Part shown: piece by piece, positions 44,458 to 56,535 of the stretch
Layout of the letters: the number at the start of each line of letters is the position of its first letter
How positions within the stretch are numbered: position 1 is the first letter of the stretch
Assembly (NCBI GenBank): GCA_964006375.1
Contig: OZ023266.1
Span: 158,037,792-158,101,791 of the forward strand
From: Tillus elongatus
Lineage: Eukaryota > Arthropoda > Insecta > Coleoptera > Cleridae
Length of the DNA: 64,000 nucleotides
Direction of reading: 5' to 3'
Position numbers and translations under genes: made by a program
The notes under the pieces: model-generated
The model's input: the letters and a program-made list of their open reading frames with translations, nothing else
Databases searched by the model: none
Told to the model about the DNA's origin: nothing

Positions 44458-45633
44458 CACGCCTTTCTTAAAGTAGGTATTTCAAAAATAAGAACCTCAG
44501 TTAAAGATTTCCCACCCTGTATAATACAACAAATAAATAAGGGTAAAGAAAACTGCCCTCAAAAAATATATATCAACATGAGAAAAATACAGCTGTCATC
44601 CATATATTACTGTAAAAAAGTAAATATAAGTAGCTTCGGGGTGAATTTTCTTAAAGTTTCGGGATTACGTTTTCAACGTTATCCCGCTGCGGGATTATAT
44701 GGCGCAAGACGTCACTTTCCTCTTCAATGCTTGGTAGAAATGACAAAAGTGAAAGGACCTTCCTATCAAATTTCCCCTTCAGGATCGAGCTAATCACGCT
44801 ATCGCACGGCCCTGTCAAAAGACATCACGGTGTCTAAATTACCCCATCCGACTTAATTCATCGACCGCTACTGTTTTTGATGCTTTTTCTGAACGAATTC
44901 TTTCAAACCGACCGGAAATTTAAATGAGGTCAGAGACATTTTCCGATCATTAAACGGTTTATAATTTGTTTCCTTATTTCCGCTGGGGCACGGATAAATT
45001 AAACAAATGAATGACGACGTCTTTTGTATCTGTTAAAATAAAATAAACGTTCTGCTCTCACTAGAAGGGTTAATATTTCTTAGCGGCAAGTAAATTTATA
45101 CCAATTAAGGGTATCTTAAATGCTTGCCTGAAGTTATTTATTTACCTGAATCTAAATTAAAAGGTTCACAATTGCAAGTAATTGTACCCAAATGTAAATT
45201 AAATCAAGTATTGCTTAAAAATACCTCACATAAATGACTCGGATAACTGCAGACAAAAATACTAAAGTACCAAGACGATGTTCAGCAATATTGACGGTAG
45301 TCAACACACATGTACAATACGTAGTTGTTGTTTCCTTTGTCTATAGATGTCAGCATCGCTCGGGCATCCTCTTAAAGTCGCACCCCCTCCCTTATTGTGC
45401 GAGACGCGAGCGATTCATTAGGCGTTAAGCATCAAGTCGAAATAACTAAATTAGCTAAGACGTCTGTAATCTTTATAAGTTATACAATACATTATACAAA
45501 TATACATTAACATACAGTATATCCTTTATACAAATACAAAGTAAACAACTGTAATTCACTTCTATATCACATACGTACAGTGTTAAGTAAAAAATATTGT
45601 TTAGTACATACAAATAATACTTATATAAAAACG
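44458..45633. other. Interval with no recognised gene
   Basis: A plus-strand frame (44371..44793) has no recognisable domain. A short GC-richer patch near 44640..44720 includes GGGATTACGTTTTCAACGTT and TATCCCGCTGCGGGATTATA, which contains inverted repeats. Confidence 0.4.
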
Positions 45634-46958
45634 TTAGTAAGTAATCAGAGTGTCGTCAACATTTGGTCCTTCGAACCAGATAAACTTCTGATATTCAGAA
45701 AAGAATTCTCGGTCTTGAGAAAGCTGTTTTTCTAAGTCATAAGCTTCTAAATATTCTGGCCCATGCCACCAGTATTTCAACTCACAAAGTATGTGTGGGT
45801 CTACCCCCCGCGAAATATAATCCGCAGGTATTTGGTCAGACTTTACATGAAGCCATTGACACTGTATTTTATTTGGTAGAATTTGTGTTTTATTAACCCT
45901 ATTGGCTACGTATTGTTTAAGTGTTAGATGCAGTGCTTTTATCCGGGCTAGAACAACTGTTGAATATGTGTATAGGTATCTTTTTGGGTTGTATTTTTGA
46001 AACGTTGGAGATATTTTCTCAATTAATTCAGTCAATGAACTAGCGCTGTTTAATTCTAATTTTGATAATATTAGAGCTTCCTTAAGAGGTGCCACTCTCG
46101 ATTTAGAACATAATAAGTGGGTTGTTACTTTGCAGTCGTTTAGAGATCCGCACCGTCCATAAGCTGATTCAGAAGCGTTACAGTAGCTAACAATTTCTAA
46201 TGTTTTTACATTTTCAATGATTGTGTGTCTATCAATATTTATGGTTTGCATTTTTGTCAAACTATCTGCGAATTTCAGCCAAATAGCAACAACGGTGCAT
46301 GCCATGGTGTCTCATGTTTCCATAAACGCTGCATAAATTTCTTGCTGTTATCACTATAGGACCGCAAAGTCCTAAAGGGTCATGAAATCGCGCTATGAAG
46401 CTAAGCACTTTGCGCTTTGTATCTGTATTATCTGTATTGTATACTGGGCCTTTCATTTTAAAATTATCATATTTGGCAGACTATAAAATTCCTAATGTTT
46501 TTTATGGTTAAGCCTTCTTGTATAATAACATCCTGACAGTGCCTCTGATGTAGTGGTATGTTAACTACCAAATTTTTGTCGTTAGCACACCATTTATGCA
46601 GTTCATAGCCCACAGATTCAAGAATTTGAATTACCTAATTTTCCAGTTGAATAACTTTTTGTAGATTATCTGCTCCAGACAGAATGTCATCTACATAACT
46701 GTTTAATAAGGCTTCAGTGCCTAGTGGATACTCTTTTTGTTTTTGAGTGGCTACGTCCATAAGACAGCGTGTAGCACGATAAAGTGAAGTTTTAACGCCA
46801 TATGTGACAGTTTGGAGCTGCAAACATTGCAAAGGAGAACGTGGATCATCACGCCATAATATGTTCTGTAGTTGCCTATGAGCAGGATTAACTATTTGTT
46901 TGTACAAGCAATACGCAAAAAAATATTCTAAAACTGAAAAGAAGAAATGCAATACCAA
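45634..46958 (-). pseudogene. BEL/Pao retrotransposon pol remnant
   Basis: On the minus strand, frame 46635..46958 holds reverse transcriptase text: QLQNILWRDDPRSPLQCLQL, TVTYGVKTSLYRATRCLMDV, and SYVDDILSGADNLQKVIQLE with the catalytic YVDD. Frame 46262..46456 has KRKVLSFIARFHDPLGLCGP, which is highly typical of BEL/Pao elements just after the reverse transcriptase. Frame 45634..46305 has YCNASESAYGRCGSL (RNase H start) and PADYISRGVDPHIL, a segment specific to this group. Frameshifts separate them. No LTR, gag or integrase is recognised nearby. It is not viral in type: no envelope gene is seen. Confidence 0.9.
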
Positions 46959-47482
46959 AGTTAAACAGCGAAGAACTGTTGCATATAGTAAAAGAGTTCT
47001 AGGAAACTTTAACTGGAATCAATTAACCATAGAACTAGTCAAACACGAAACTTAATTCAACAATTAGGGATCGTGCATACAAACTTTGTGCTGTTATATG
47101 AGGGTCACTTTCCCATCTTTACCTTCCTGGTATTTTTATATTGAAAATTGTCCCTGGTGACCATACTCTCAGGGCCAATTAACATGGCTGGTTATTCTTT
47201 TTCAACTCCTTATACAGATTCTGACTTTCTATTCCGTGCTGTTGGCTAATCGGTGTTTGACCTTGATTAGCCTGAAAGTGCTTCTCCTTGTACAAATTTG
47301 TGTACTTTTCTTACTATTTAGGCCGATCCTTTTTCCTCTCTCCTCGCCGTACGCCAGCAAAAGCGGTAAGATTTAGAGCATCCAAGGTCGAAAGCGGCTG
47401 CCGGCTGCCAAGTTTCGGTCTTTAATTCCAAATCCGAATACAGGAAGACTCATATTGGAATTCGAATCCATTTCGTTGTTTC

Positions 47483-47485
<3 letters not shown>
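46959..47485. other. Interval with no recognised gene
   Basis: No domain is recognised between the BEL/Pao remnant and the microsatellite. Confidence 0.45.

Positions 47486-47574
<89 letters not shown>
47486..47574. repeat. (CT)n-(CA)n compound microsatellite
   Basis: About 18 CT units are followed by about 26 CA units, interrupted once by TA. Frames predicted across it are artefacts. Confidence 0.95.
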
Positions 47575-47576
<2 letters not shown>

Positions 47577-48067
47577 TTTTTCATTCTTTCTCTTCTTTTT
47601 TACTACATACTCCGACTCTTTTCTCTCTCGCTCCGTGCCACACTCCAGTGCTGAGAGAGATGGCCTCCATGAGAATGCTGCCAGCTGACTACTTTCTATC
47701 TTTGATTCCGAATATTAGTAGAGGATATTCTGTTTGCGCATCTAGGATTCATACGCAGGTTCGGATCATTTTTCTAGGTACTAGAGTACAGGGGATGACT
47801 TTGAGGATTGGGTAAATGGGCTTCATTTTCAGAGAATAATAGAATATTCTCTAGATAAATAAAATGATTTTATATAAATTACGAGAACTTATTTCCCCTG
47901 CGAAATAAAAAATGATAACTGTAATTGTTTAAAGGAATGGTTAGGTAAATCGAAAGGTAAGCATTATGAGGTTAAAGAATCAGAAAAAAATATTTTCTGG
48001 GTGTAGAAATTTGTCAGGTTGGACGGCCAAGAAACAGAGACAAATTTTGACGTAAAAGATGTCAAGT
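47575..48067. other. Interval with no recognised gene
   Basis: No coding or repeat signature is recognised. Confidence 0.45.
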
Positions 48068-49515
48068 AAGCTATGGAGGTGTTGCTGGATCTGCCCCCCC
48101 CCCCACACACACACACACTTAGTTATTATGGGGGAGGCCAGGCTAGGACTATACAGACTAGCCTGCAATGATACACTGAAGATCAACCCAGGCTGCGGCG
48201 GCCGGCCACTGCAAAATTCAGGAGATCGTGAAGGAACCTATGCTTGAAATGAGGTCAGACTTCGCGAGCCCGCGAATCTGCAGAGAAAACAATTTTACAA
48301 TGGAAATACCCGACCGCGAGGCATGGCGGGGGGAGACGCCGGGCTTACCACGGGACGCGCTCGTCTGGTACACGGACGCATCCGGCGGGGAGCATGCGAC
48401 GGGGACAGGCGCTTATTCGGAACGACCGAGGGTAAGTCACAGTATTTCCCTCGGAGCTCATGCAACGGTCTTTCAGGCCGAAATGTACGCCATCCTGCAC
48501 TGTGTGCGGGAGAACAAGAGGAGGGGCTACAACAACAAGCGGATCCTCATAGCCACAGATAGCCAGGCAGCCCTTAAGGCACTAAGTAGCCCACGGGTAA
48601 ATTCCTGGCTGGTGAGTGAGTGCCGAGACGAGACGAGCCCATGTACTGTCTTTTAGGCCGAAATGTACGTCATCTTGCACTGCGTGCGAGAGAACAAGAG
48701 GATGGGCTACACCAACAAGCGGATCTCCTCAAGTTTTCCACGGGTAAATTCCAGGCTGGTAAGTGAATGCCGAGACGAGACCAGCGACCTGGCTGGGCAG
48801 AATGAGGTCGCCCTCATCTGGGTGCCGGGTCACTCGGGGGTCAAAGGCAATGAAGAAACTGACAATCTCGCGAAGAGAGGGTCAGCAGAACCATTTATGG
48901 CACCAGAACCGGTCCTGGGCACTGCCAGGGGATCCATTAGGCCCTGGGTCAGAAACGAACATAAGGTGTACTGGGCAGACTGTCTAAGGCTCAGACATGG
49001 AAAGTCGGTAATTGAGGAACCCAGTTTAAAAAGAGCTGTGGAGCTGCTAAATCTTGGGAATTCAGTAATTGACGAACCCAGTTCAAAGAGAGCTGTCGAG
49101 CTGCTACATCTTAGCAGAGGACAGCTCAGGAACATAACAGGACTCCTGACGGGACACATGGCCGACAAGAAACACCAGCATAAAATGGGGCGGTTTGAGG
49201 GAGACCTGGCGGCGAGAGGGAGGAATCAGCCCAGCACATCTTGTGTGAGTGTAAAGCTCTGGACCGCAAAAGACAACTGATCTACGGACAGTCTAGACCG
49301 GAGACAGAGCAATATAAAACTTCACCCTACCAATCGCTGTGCAGACTAGTTCAAGGCACAGTGATTTTGGAATGGGTGGAGTAGAAAAGACAAAGAGCAT
49401 GCATAATAAGCCAAAGGCTGCGGTGCTATCGGTGCGGCAAAAGCACGGACGAGCCCTAAGGAATAAAAGTCAAATAATCGAGGACAGCGACTTTCAAAAT
49501 TACTGAGTGCCGAAC
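48068..49515 (+). pseudogene. LOA/I-like LINE 3' part (RNase H to 3' end), copy 3, with internal duplications
   Basis: The RNase H domain is the best preserved in the window: VWYTDASGGEHATGTGAY (first D), VFQAEMYAILHCVRENKRRG (E), RILIATDSQAALKALSS (second D), and LIWVPGHSGVKGNEETDNLA (H and last D). It follows the connection segment VIMGEARLGLYRLACNDTLK. After the RNase H come HGKSVIEEPSLKRAVELLNL and RGQLRNITGLLTGHMADKKH. The zinc-knuckle segment survives only in a shifted frame. A stretch of about 190 bp is duplicated (about 48470 and 48655), as is a 57 bp stretch (about 49007 and 49064). Likely 3' UTR extends to about 49515. It starts 5'-truncated next to a C-run and (CA)n. Confidence 0.88.
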
Positions 49516-50929
49516 TGATGGAATGACTAATTTTAACTAAAATTAAAATAGGGAATGCGCGGGTCATTGCCACTGAGTGAAGGTATCTGTCCGGGAAAAT
49601 AATAAAGTAACGAATTCAGGGAGCCCGGGACATCGTGAAAGTTGACAGTCTCAGTATTTTTGGTAAAAAGATAAGATTTTTATTTATTAATTAAATCGAT
49701 GATCAGTGTTCCACAGGAGTCGAAATCTCACTAGCGTGTGAAAGATATTAGCGGCGTAGAAATTTTGTCCGGGTACAGCACTTTGATTTTTTTTAAGTTT
49801 ATTTAGAGGGATCGATTTAATAGTTAAAGAAAAGTGGCCTTCTCGGTTCTTGGATTCGATCCTCCCATTACTACCCACAATAGGGGAGACAACACCCTTT
49901 TCTGTAGGTAGTCCCTGCTCACATTTATCGTGATTGTAGCAGAACATAAAAATCTTATGCTATGACTGTAGATTCGCCTACTTGGGATATTGTAGTCGCT
50001 TGCAGTCGCATTAATCTAGTGGCAGAGTCGCCGATACGATCCTGATATGCAAGGCACAAGTTATTAAGTTGGTTGTTGTCTCGTTATATGGTCCTAGGTC
50101 CAAGAAGGTGTCTACTGCAATTTCTTTAGCTGTCTAAAGATAATGGATACAAATAAACCAGAAACAACTTGTGTAACCTACAAGTCAAAAACTTTGACAC
50201 TCGGGTATGAATGTTTTTGACGGAATATCGGATACTAAATAGGTAACATTATTTTATAGATTTTGTTCTTAGAAATATAACAATCTAACATTAAATAAGT
50301 TTCAGAAAAATATTTCATGATGCCGTATTTTGTGCTTTTACTTCACCTGTACTGCAGACTGCATTACTTATTAGATTTATTGCTGTATTAAAAGTAGCAA
50401 CAACTTGAAACTTCTTACATGAAATAAAACTCACATCAATAACGTCTGAGCATAATAACTTTGTACATGCGAAGGAAAGTTTCATTCCATTTAAATCAGA
50501 TTAAGGAGGGCCATGAGACGATCAGCTTTTATTTATGGCGTCGATTTTCAGAGAACATTAAAACTTTGACAATTGCCCTGGAAAAACAACTTTTACGACT
50601 AGCAACATCATTACAAGCTGCCATTTGGTGATCGTATATTATTTTGCATCAACTTATTTCACATAAATTGTACTATCCTAATAGAAGCAGCTTCACAACA
50701 ATTGTAAAATATACAAACCACATCATGATATAATTTCGTATCTACAAGCTAGATTGCTTTAGTCAAGCTGTCATAACAGGCAGCGCTGGCAAAATAAAAA
50801 CATAATAAGAGACGCAAGTTGGTCTAGGAAATAAGTCTGACACCTATCAAAATAATTTTTATTCCAAATGAACATCAGTCATACTTTGTAACGCGTCTCC
50901 AATTAATACGCTAATAAGTACACTTGGTG
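49516..50929. other. AT-rich interval, no gene recognised
   Basis: No open frame of note and no repeat with a second copy in the window. Confidence 0.45.
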
Positions 50930-51965
50930 TTCTCAAAGTGTACTTATCAGTGCTCACCACAGGTTCAAATCTTCACTTAGTAAATTAATAGGCGTTTTAA
51001 AATGTTTAACCAGTCAATAGGCATTATTGTAAGTTAAAGTCGCTATTAATTTCAAACGTCGGAACCTCTTATATTACGTTACGGAGTGTAAAGTCTATTT
51101 TACTACATCTTATTTCCTTAAACAAGGATAAAAATAAATAAGTCATGGTTAGAAGAGAATTCTGGGGTTTCTTATGCGACGCTTTAAATAACAATACTCG
51201 TTCTAGAACAAATACTAACGCCGCCCTATGAAAAATAATTTGCGTCGGGATAAATTCAAAGTTAGACCTCTATATTGTAACAAGGAATAAGTGTTGGTTA
51301 TACGATTTTTGGGAAAGCGTTTATTTTTTATTTTTATGGGCGATGGATACTACAGAGGTCACGACGCGTAAAATATTTTGCGCTAGACATAACAATCCCA
51401 CGAAAAAAACGAGTTTCTATTGGCTAACAAGAAGGGATAAACACTAATCCCGAGAGTTAAGGTGTATCCCGAAGAGACACTTGTTTTCTAATTATTTTAG
51501 GTGTATTCTGGCTCTGATTAATATAATGCACTCCTGGGCTCTAACGAGAGCGAAACCGGTATGCCTTGCTAATAATTATGGTCAGAATGCATCTGGCATT
51601 ACATACATTGTCCCTATATTAGGGAAGAACGTACCAATGATGATAATTTACCAAATTGTTGCTTGGTTGCACATGGTATCTATTTTCTAACATTTTGTAT
51701 TTATTAGAGCTGGCGTGCCAATATAGTATTACCTGGTTACGCACCAAGATGGCGATTCTGTCTTACAACTCAAGGTTTTTAAATATGCCGTTTTAAAAAA
51801 TTCACAGTCTTCCCACTATTCAACTTTTGGATGTCGGACTTTGACAGCTTATTTATAAAACATAATACTTCTTACCATAGCAACTATGTTTAATTTTGCT
51901 CACTGGAAAGTTTCCAGGCTAGTGAAGTGAACCTGTAATGAGCACTGATAAGTACACTTGGAGAA
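50930..51965. mobile_element. Unclassified 1.04 kb element with 35 bp inverted ends
   Basis: The left end 50930..50964 (TTCTCAAAGTGTACTTATCA then GTGCTCACCACAGGT) and right end 51931..51965 (ACCTGTAATGAGCACTGATA then AGTACACTTGGAGAA) are inverted copies with three mismatches. The interior is AT-rich with no transposase. It contains GCTCTAACGAGAGCGAAACC, a stem followed by GAAAC. I find no clear target duplication and no second copy in the window. Confidence 0.65.
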
Positions 51966-52193
51966 CCCAAATCACCACAATACATATTTTTAAAGACCTG
52001 ACGATCGTTTCACTAAAAAAGTTAGCGTCATCGGAGGATGAAAAATTCTAACTACTTACTACTAACATCACCTATTATACTTAATCTTATGTAAAGTACG
52101 ATACCGAGAGGGAGGCTATATCGCAGGCAATTTTTTCAGCGTATTGTATTTTAATTGCCGGACGAGGTTTTTGAACTTGCTTTATCACTTTAC
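51966..52193. other. Short interval, no gene recognised
   Basis: Nothing recognised before the Penelope-like pieces. Confidence 0.4.
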
Positions 52194-52369
52194 CAGGCAG
52201 GTTTAGGAATTTTTATTTGCATCAAAGGCAGAGCGCAAAATGACGATAGCGGGTTGCCCATTGTGGTGCTTTGGGTTTGTTCAAAAAATTCATTGTTAAA
52301 CTGAAAAATATTTTGTTTAATCCAATGGTTTGTTAAAGTTAAATATTCTTTGCATAAACAAAATGTTTC
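52194..52369 (-). pseudogene. Penelope-like element reverse transcriptase fragment (inverted piece)
   Basis: On the minus strand the text reads CKEYLTLTNHWIKQNIFQFN and then EFFEQTQSTTMGNPLSS. This is reverse transcriptase motif text of Penelope-like elements, in which a GTxMGSPLSP-like box is characteristic. The piece is in inverted orientation to the next feature and carries the same motif, so the two are head-to-head copies. Confidence 0.85.
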
Positions 52370-52642
52370 AATTCCGCAATGAATTTTTTGAACAAACCCA
52401 AGGCACGACAATGGGCAACCCGCTATCGCCATTTATTGCAGACCTTTCCATGAGTAGATTTGAAACAGATCTTGAAAGTGAAAGTGAGTATTTTCCTAGA
52501 GTGTTGTTTCGTTATGTGGATGATATTTTCGCAGTGTTTAACACAAACATTTGCAGAATAGAAGATTTTATTGCCAAATTAAAAAATAAATTTGATTATA
52601 TAAAATTTACCCACGAATTAGATAGTAATAATAAATTACTAA
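52363..52642 (+). pseudogene. Penelope-like element reverse transcriptase fragment (direct piece)
   Basis: Read in the plus frame: RNEFFEQTQGTTMGNPLSPF, IADLSMSRFETDLESESEYF, then LFRYVDDIFAVFNTNICRIE with the catalytic YVDD. It ends in DYIKFTHELDSNNKL, just before where the conserved FLD motif would be. The frame is open over this span. Its 5' end meets the inverted piece at about 52363..52369. The 3' end is cut by the R2-like LINE fragment. No GIY-YIG endonuclease is seen. Confidence 0.88.
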
Positions 52643-52644
52643 GT

Positions 52645-53535
52645 AAGTATTTATTGATTTTTTCTGCATATGTTCTTTTTGTGTTTGGGGCTAAAGGAAC
52701 TGCGATGTCAGTTATAAAAACAGTTTTTGAACCTTTTAGATTGAGTACAATATCTGGAATATTGTTCTTTATTGGTCGGTCAGAAATGATTTTCCGATTC
52801 CAGTATATCTTGGACAGGTCGTCATCGTAGACCGGTGGAGGTTCATACTTATAATACGGTGTCATCTCCCGTGTGGTGGTATGTGCATTTATTAGAGCCC
52901 CATGTATCAGTTTGGCGACATGGTCATGACGATCCAGGTACATTTTAGGTGTCAACATCGAGAGCAACCTGCCACAATATGGTCAATGGTTTCTTCTTTA
53001 TCATTGCATAGTCGGCACTTCGTTGTATCTACTTGCTCCTTAAGTATATGCATCCGATATGCTTTAGTTGGGATGACCTGATCCTGAATCAGCCACATAG
53101 CCTTCTGTCTTGACAAACAAGTTGCCATAGCGGAGCCGCGCTTGAGAAGCTTGGGCGTCAATATTATTTTCATCTAGGCTGTTTATATGGCGGCCATGGA
53201 GAGGTTTAATCCTCCACTGGTGTTTCAGTTCTTCTGTTGTGGAAATCTTGCTTAGAAAGTAATATTTTGTATCTGCCAAGTACAGCGGTGTACCTTTGGT
53301 ATCCATTTTCACTATAGCTTTGGTCGCCGCTTTCTCCAGGAAAAATTTCCTCAAGTTATACACTTGGGTGTAGTGGCTGTTGACAACACTTGGTATACCT
53401 CTTCCCCCATTATTTCTTGGTAAGTAGCGCTGAGTGGATGATATGCAGGATATTTTTTTAAACTCCACCCCGTCCCGATATCGATGCCTTCTAGCTCCGT
53501 GTTCGTCCAGTTTATAACACCAAAACTGTTAAGTT
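52645..53535 (-). pseudogene. R2-like LINE C-terminal region, copy 2
   Basis: Minus-strand pieces in order: VINWTNTELEG (end of the reverse transcriptase thumb), RYLPRNNGGRGIPSVVNSHY, then LHGRHINSLDENNIDAQASQ. Next is IQDQVIPTKAYRMHILKEQV and the CCHC knuckle CRLCNDKEETIDHIVAGC. The restriction-like endonuclease follows with IPDIVLNLKGSKTVFITDIA, fitting PD-X14-D, then EKINKYL. Three frame changes occur. Elements of this type have a single ORF and often insert at specific sites. The 3' end is joined to the Penelope-like piece at about 52643. Confidence 0.85.
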
Positions 53536-53584
53536 AAAATTGATGTTGCATACGTGTTCACAGCTATGGCAGAGTTCCGAGCAG

Positions 53585-54189
<605 letters not shown>

Positions 54190-54195
54190 TTTCGT

Positions 54196-54240
54196 GACGC
54201 AGCAAGTGCCTTATAATAGTGAATTTTCATAAGAATTTTA
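54196..54240 (+). repeat. GCAAG-family left-end fragment
   Basis: The text GTGACGCAGCAAGTGCCTTA is the family left end and diverges after about 45 bp. Confidence 0.7.
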
Positions 54241-54303
54241 CACTATGAGAGTACGGTATATTACTAAAAGTAATACTTTTTAACGGACTTCAAAAAAAAA
54301 ACT

Positions 54304-55384
54304 TCTGGATGCAGCAAGTGCGTTATGGTAGTGAATTTTCATAAAAATGTTTTTAATAGCAAACATGTTTTTTAAGAAAGCAGGCATCAATCTCTATAGT
54401 AGAAACAATGTGCCATGTTTCATCAAAATAACTTTATTGTTTGAAAATGTACAAAAATTTCCGAAAGTAAACTTAAATTGTTTCCGAAAAAACTGGTTTC
54501 CTGGTCAACCTTATAGGTTAATAGCAAATTGAGCTATTCAAATTTGAAGCATTTAATGAAAATTAGCTACCATAACGCACTTGCTGCGTACCGAATTTAT
54601 TTTCTTACAAAGATGTATTATATTTCGATAGAAAATGCAAAAATGCAATAATATAAGGCGTGTTCGATTAAAAAAAAAAGAAAATTTGAATCACCAACGA
54701 CTTATGGGCCACCTGTAATTGTGGAAATATTTTTTAAGATGTAGCTCAAGACACCCTATAATTAATGTATACCATTTTTTTCGTAACTTGCATAATAACG
54801 GATATATTGAGCTTTAATGATTTTTTACGAAAATTTGACAAAAATGATATACCATTAAACGATAAACTCTATAGCCAACACTACTGCCAAAGCATCAGAG
54901 AAAGGGTCTATTTTAAATGAATTTTCTGTGAATATTTTAGTAAAATATAGGACAATGACGATTGAAACTAAGAGTTCAGGCTTTGTAAAGCATTCTTCTT
55001 GAGACATTTTCTTTCCATAGTTCATATTAATTTCAGGTTCATTGCCTAAATATTACAAATTTTGACATTTTAAATCGCGACTTTGACGTTTTGAGGAAAA
55101 CCCAAATTTCTTTTTCTTTAAATGCCTGTAACTTGTTTGTCCTTTAACCTACAGAGCTAGATTTTGGTAGGTGGATTACCTATGATGATATGAATGCGCT
55201 CACCAAATTTGGTTGGCCTTACTTTGGTAATTCCGGATATATATTTTTTTGAATGAAAACTCAAAATTTTCCTGGAAAACCTCGTCCAATTTTCCTGACT
55301 AACGAACTTATCCAAGCCATTTACAAAAGGAAGGTATGTGCCATATTTTATCAAAATCGGCTCATTATTTTTTGAGTTATCGGT

Positions 55385-55459
<75 letters not shown>

Positions 55460-55589
55460 ATTTAAATTTGAAACTGATCCCGGATATTGGTTCTAGGGGT
55501 CCTAGTTCGCGCTCATTTGCAAAATTTTTTTCCGAAATTCAAAAGTCGGGATCTCCCCATTAGTGAATTTTTTCTACGAAAATTCACTA
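54304..55589 (+). mobile_element. GCAAG-family long copy (1.29 kb), most complete example
   Basis: Starts CTGGATGCAGCAAGTGCG. It contains the 290 bp MITE to its inverted end (about 54593) and the extension with GATGTAGCTCAAGACACCC. Next is the segment antiparallel to the 82-codon frame (54870..55120), then CTTACTTTGGTAATTCCGG and TCCTGACTAACGAACTTATC. (TA)n (55386..55455) and the right module follow. The copy closes with the 29-base hairpin TAGTGAATTTTTTCTACGAA ending AAATTCACTA (55561..55589). Every part found in the other copies is here in one orientation. Confidence 0.88.
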
Positions 55590-55794
55590 AAAGGAGGAGA
55601 TTCTCAATTCGACTGCATTTTTGTTTTTATGTATGTTACCTCAGAACCTTTTTCTAGGTGAACCGATTTTGATGATTGTTTTTTTTTTTCAAAGCTGGTG
55701 CTTCTCATGTGGTCCCATATCAATTTGATCAAGATATGACCACTAGTTTTTGAGTTATCCTTAATGGAGTTGGTTTTCTTTTTTTTTAAATGTT

Positions 55795-56255
55795 TTTTTA
55801 ATATTTCAACAACACACCACGAGGGCTTACAGCCTAAATACTATCGTATTGTGGGTGTCGAGAAGGAGGAAAGAGGCAACTTGTTAATCCTGGACTTGAA
55901 GGTTTGGAGGTTCGGGGGAGAAGGAAAAACATGTGCCGGCAAGGAGTTCCACAACTTGGAAGTCCTCGGGACAAAAGAGCGGGCATAACAAGATGTTCTA
56001 TGTCTGGTGACCTGGACAGTAAAAGGGTGCATTCGCTCTGTTCCCCTGGTAGATCTGTTGGGGGCAGCAGGTGGAGGAACTATGGAAGAAAGCTTCTCTG
56101 AGCAGTGCCCGTGCAGATATCTATAACAGAGAGAGGTCACCAACGGCACGTCAGTGGGCAAAGAATTGCAGCCTTTGGGTGAGGGTAAGGTCACCGATGA
56201 GACGTATAGTTCTCTTCTGAATGGAGTCCAGGATAGCGAGTGTAGAAGAGAATTT
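55795..56255 (-). pseudogene. CR1/jockey-like LINE 3' end, 5'-truncated copy
   Basis: The minus-strand frame 55841..56194 has TLPSPKGCNSLPTDVPLVTS and YARSFVPRTSKLWNSLPAHV, matching the C-terminal part of the LINE at 37000..39544. The tail (CAACAACACACCACGAGGGC on the plus strand) is at 55806..55825, with a T-run before it as the poly-A. It is truncated near 56255, where a subfamily B GCAAG piece begins. Confidence 0.9.
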
Positions 56256-56535
56256 TGTTCTAGAAAACTTTTGTAACTTTAATGAAATTTGTAACAAAAT
56301 TTCTTTAAAGCGACTTGCAGTATTTACATATATGTACCAAATTGTAATTTTCTAGCTCCATAGAAAATAGAAATTTCTTCGAGTTATCTCTTGGGAATCA
56401 CTGGGACCTCTAAAACCAATTTCCAAAATACATTTAAATTTAAAGAATTAGTTTTAATAATATCCCTTACTAATAGTGTACAATTCTTATGAAAATTCAC
56501 TACTATAATGCACTTGCTGCGTCCAGAACATTTTA
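56256..56535 (+). repeat. GCAAG-family subfamily B, right half
   Basis: Text GTATTTACATATATGTACCA and TAATAGTGTACAATTCTTAT, then the terminus CACTTGCTGCGTCCAGAAC, match 30600..30845. Confidence 0.8.

Noticed and set aside
44180..44793. Frames in the inverted-repeat region
   Set aside because: They cross repeat boundaries and match no domain.
45634..46958. Possible endogenous virus
   Set aside because: The pol text is BEL/Pao type. No envelope, gag or LTR is seen, so there is no reason to call it viral.
47373..47688. Frames rich in CV, RE, SL or TH dipeptides
   Set aside because: They are translations of the (CT)n-(CA)n tract.
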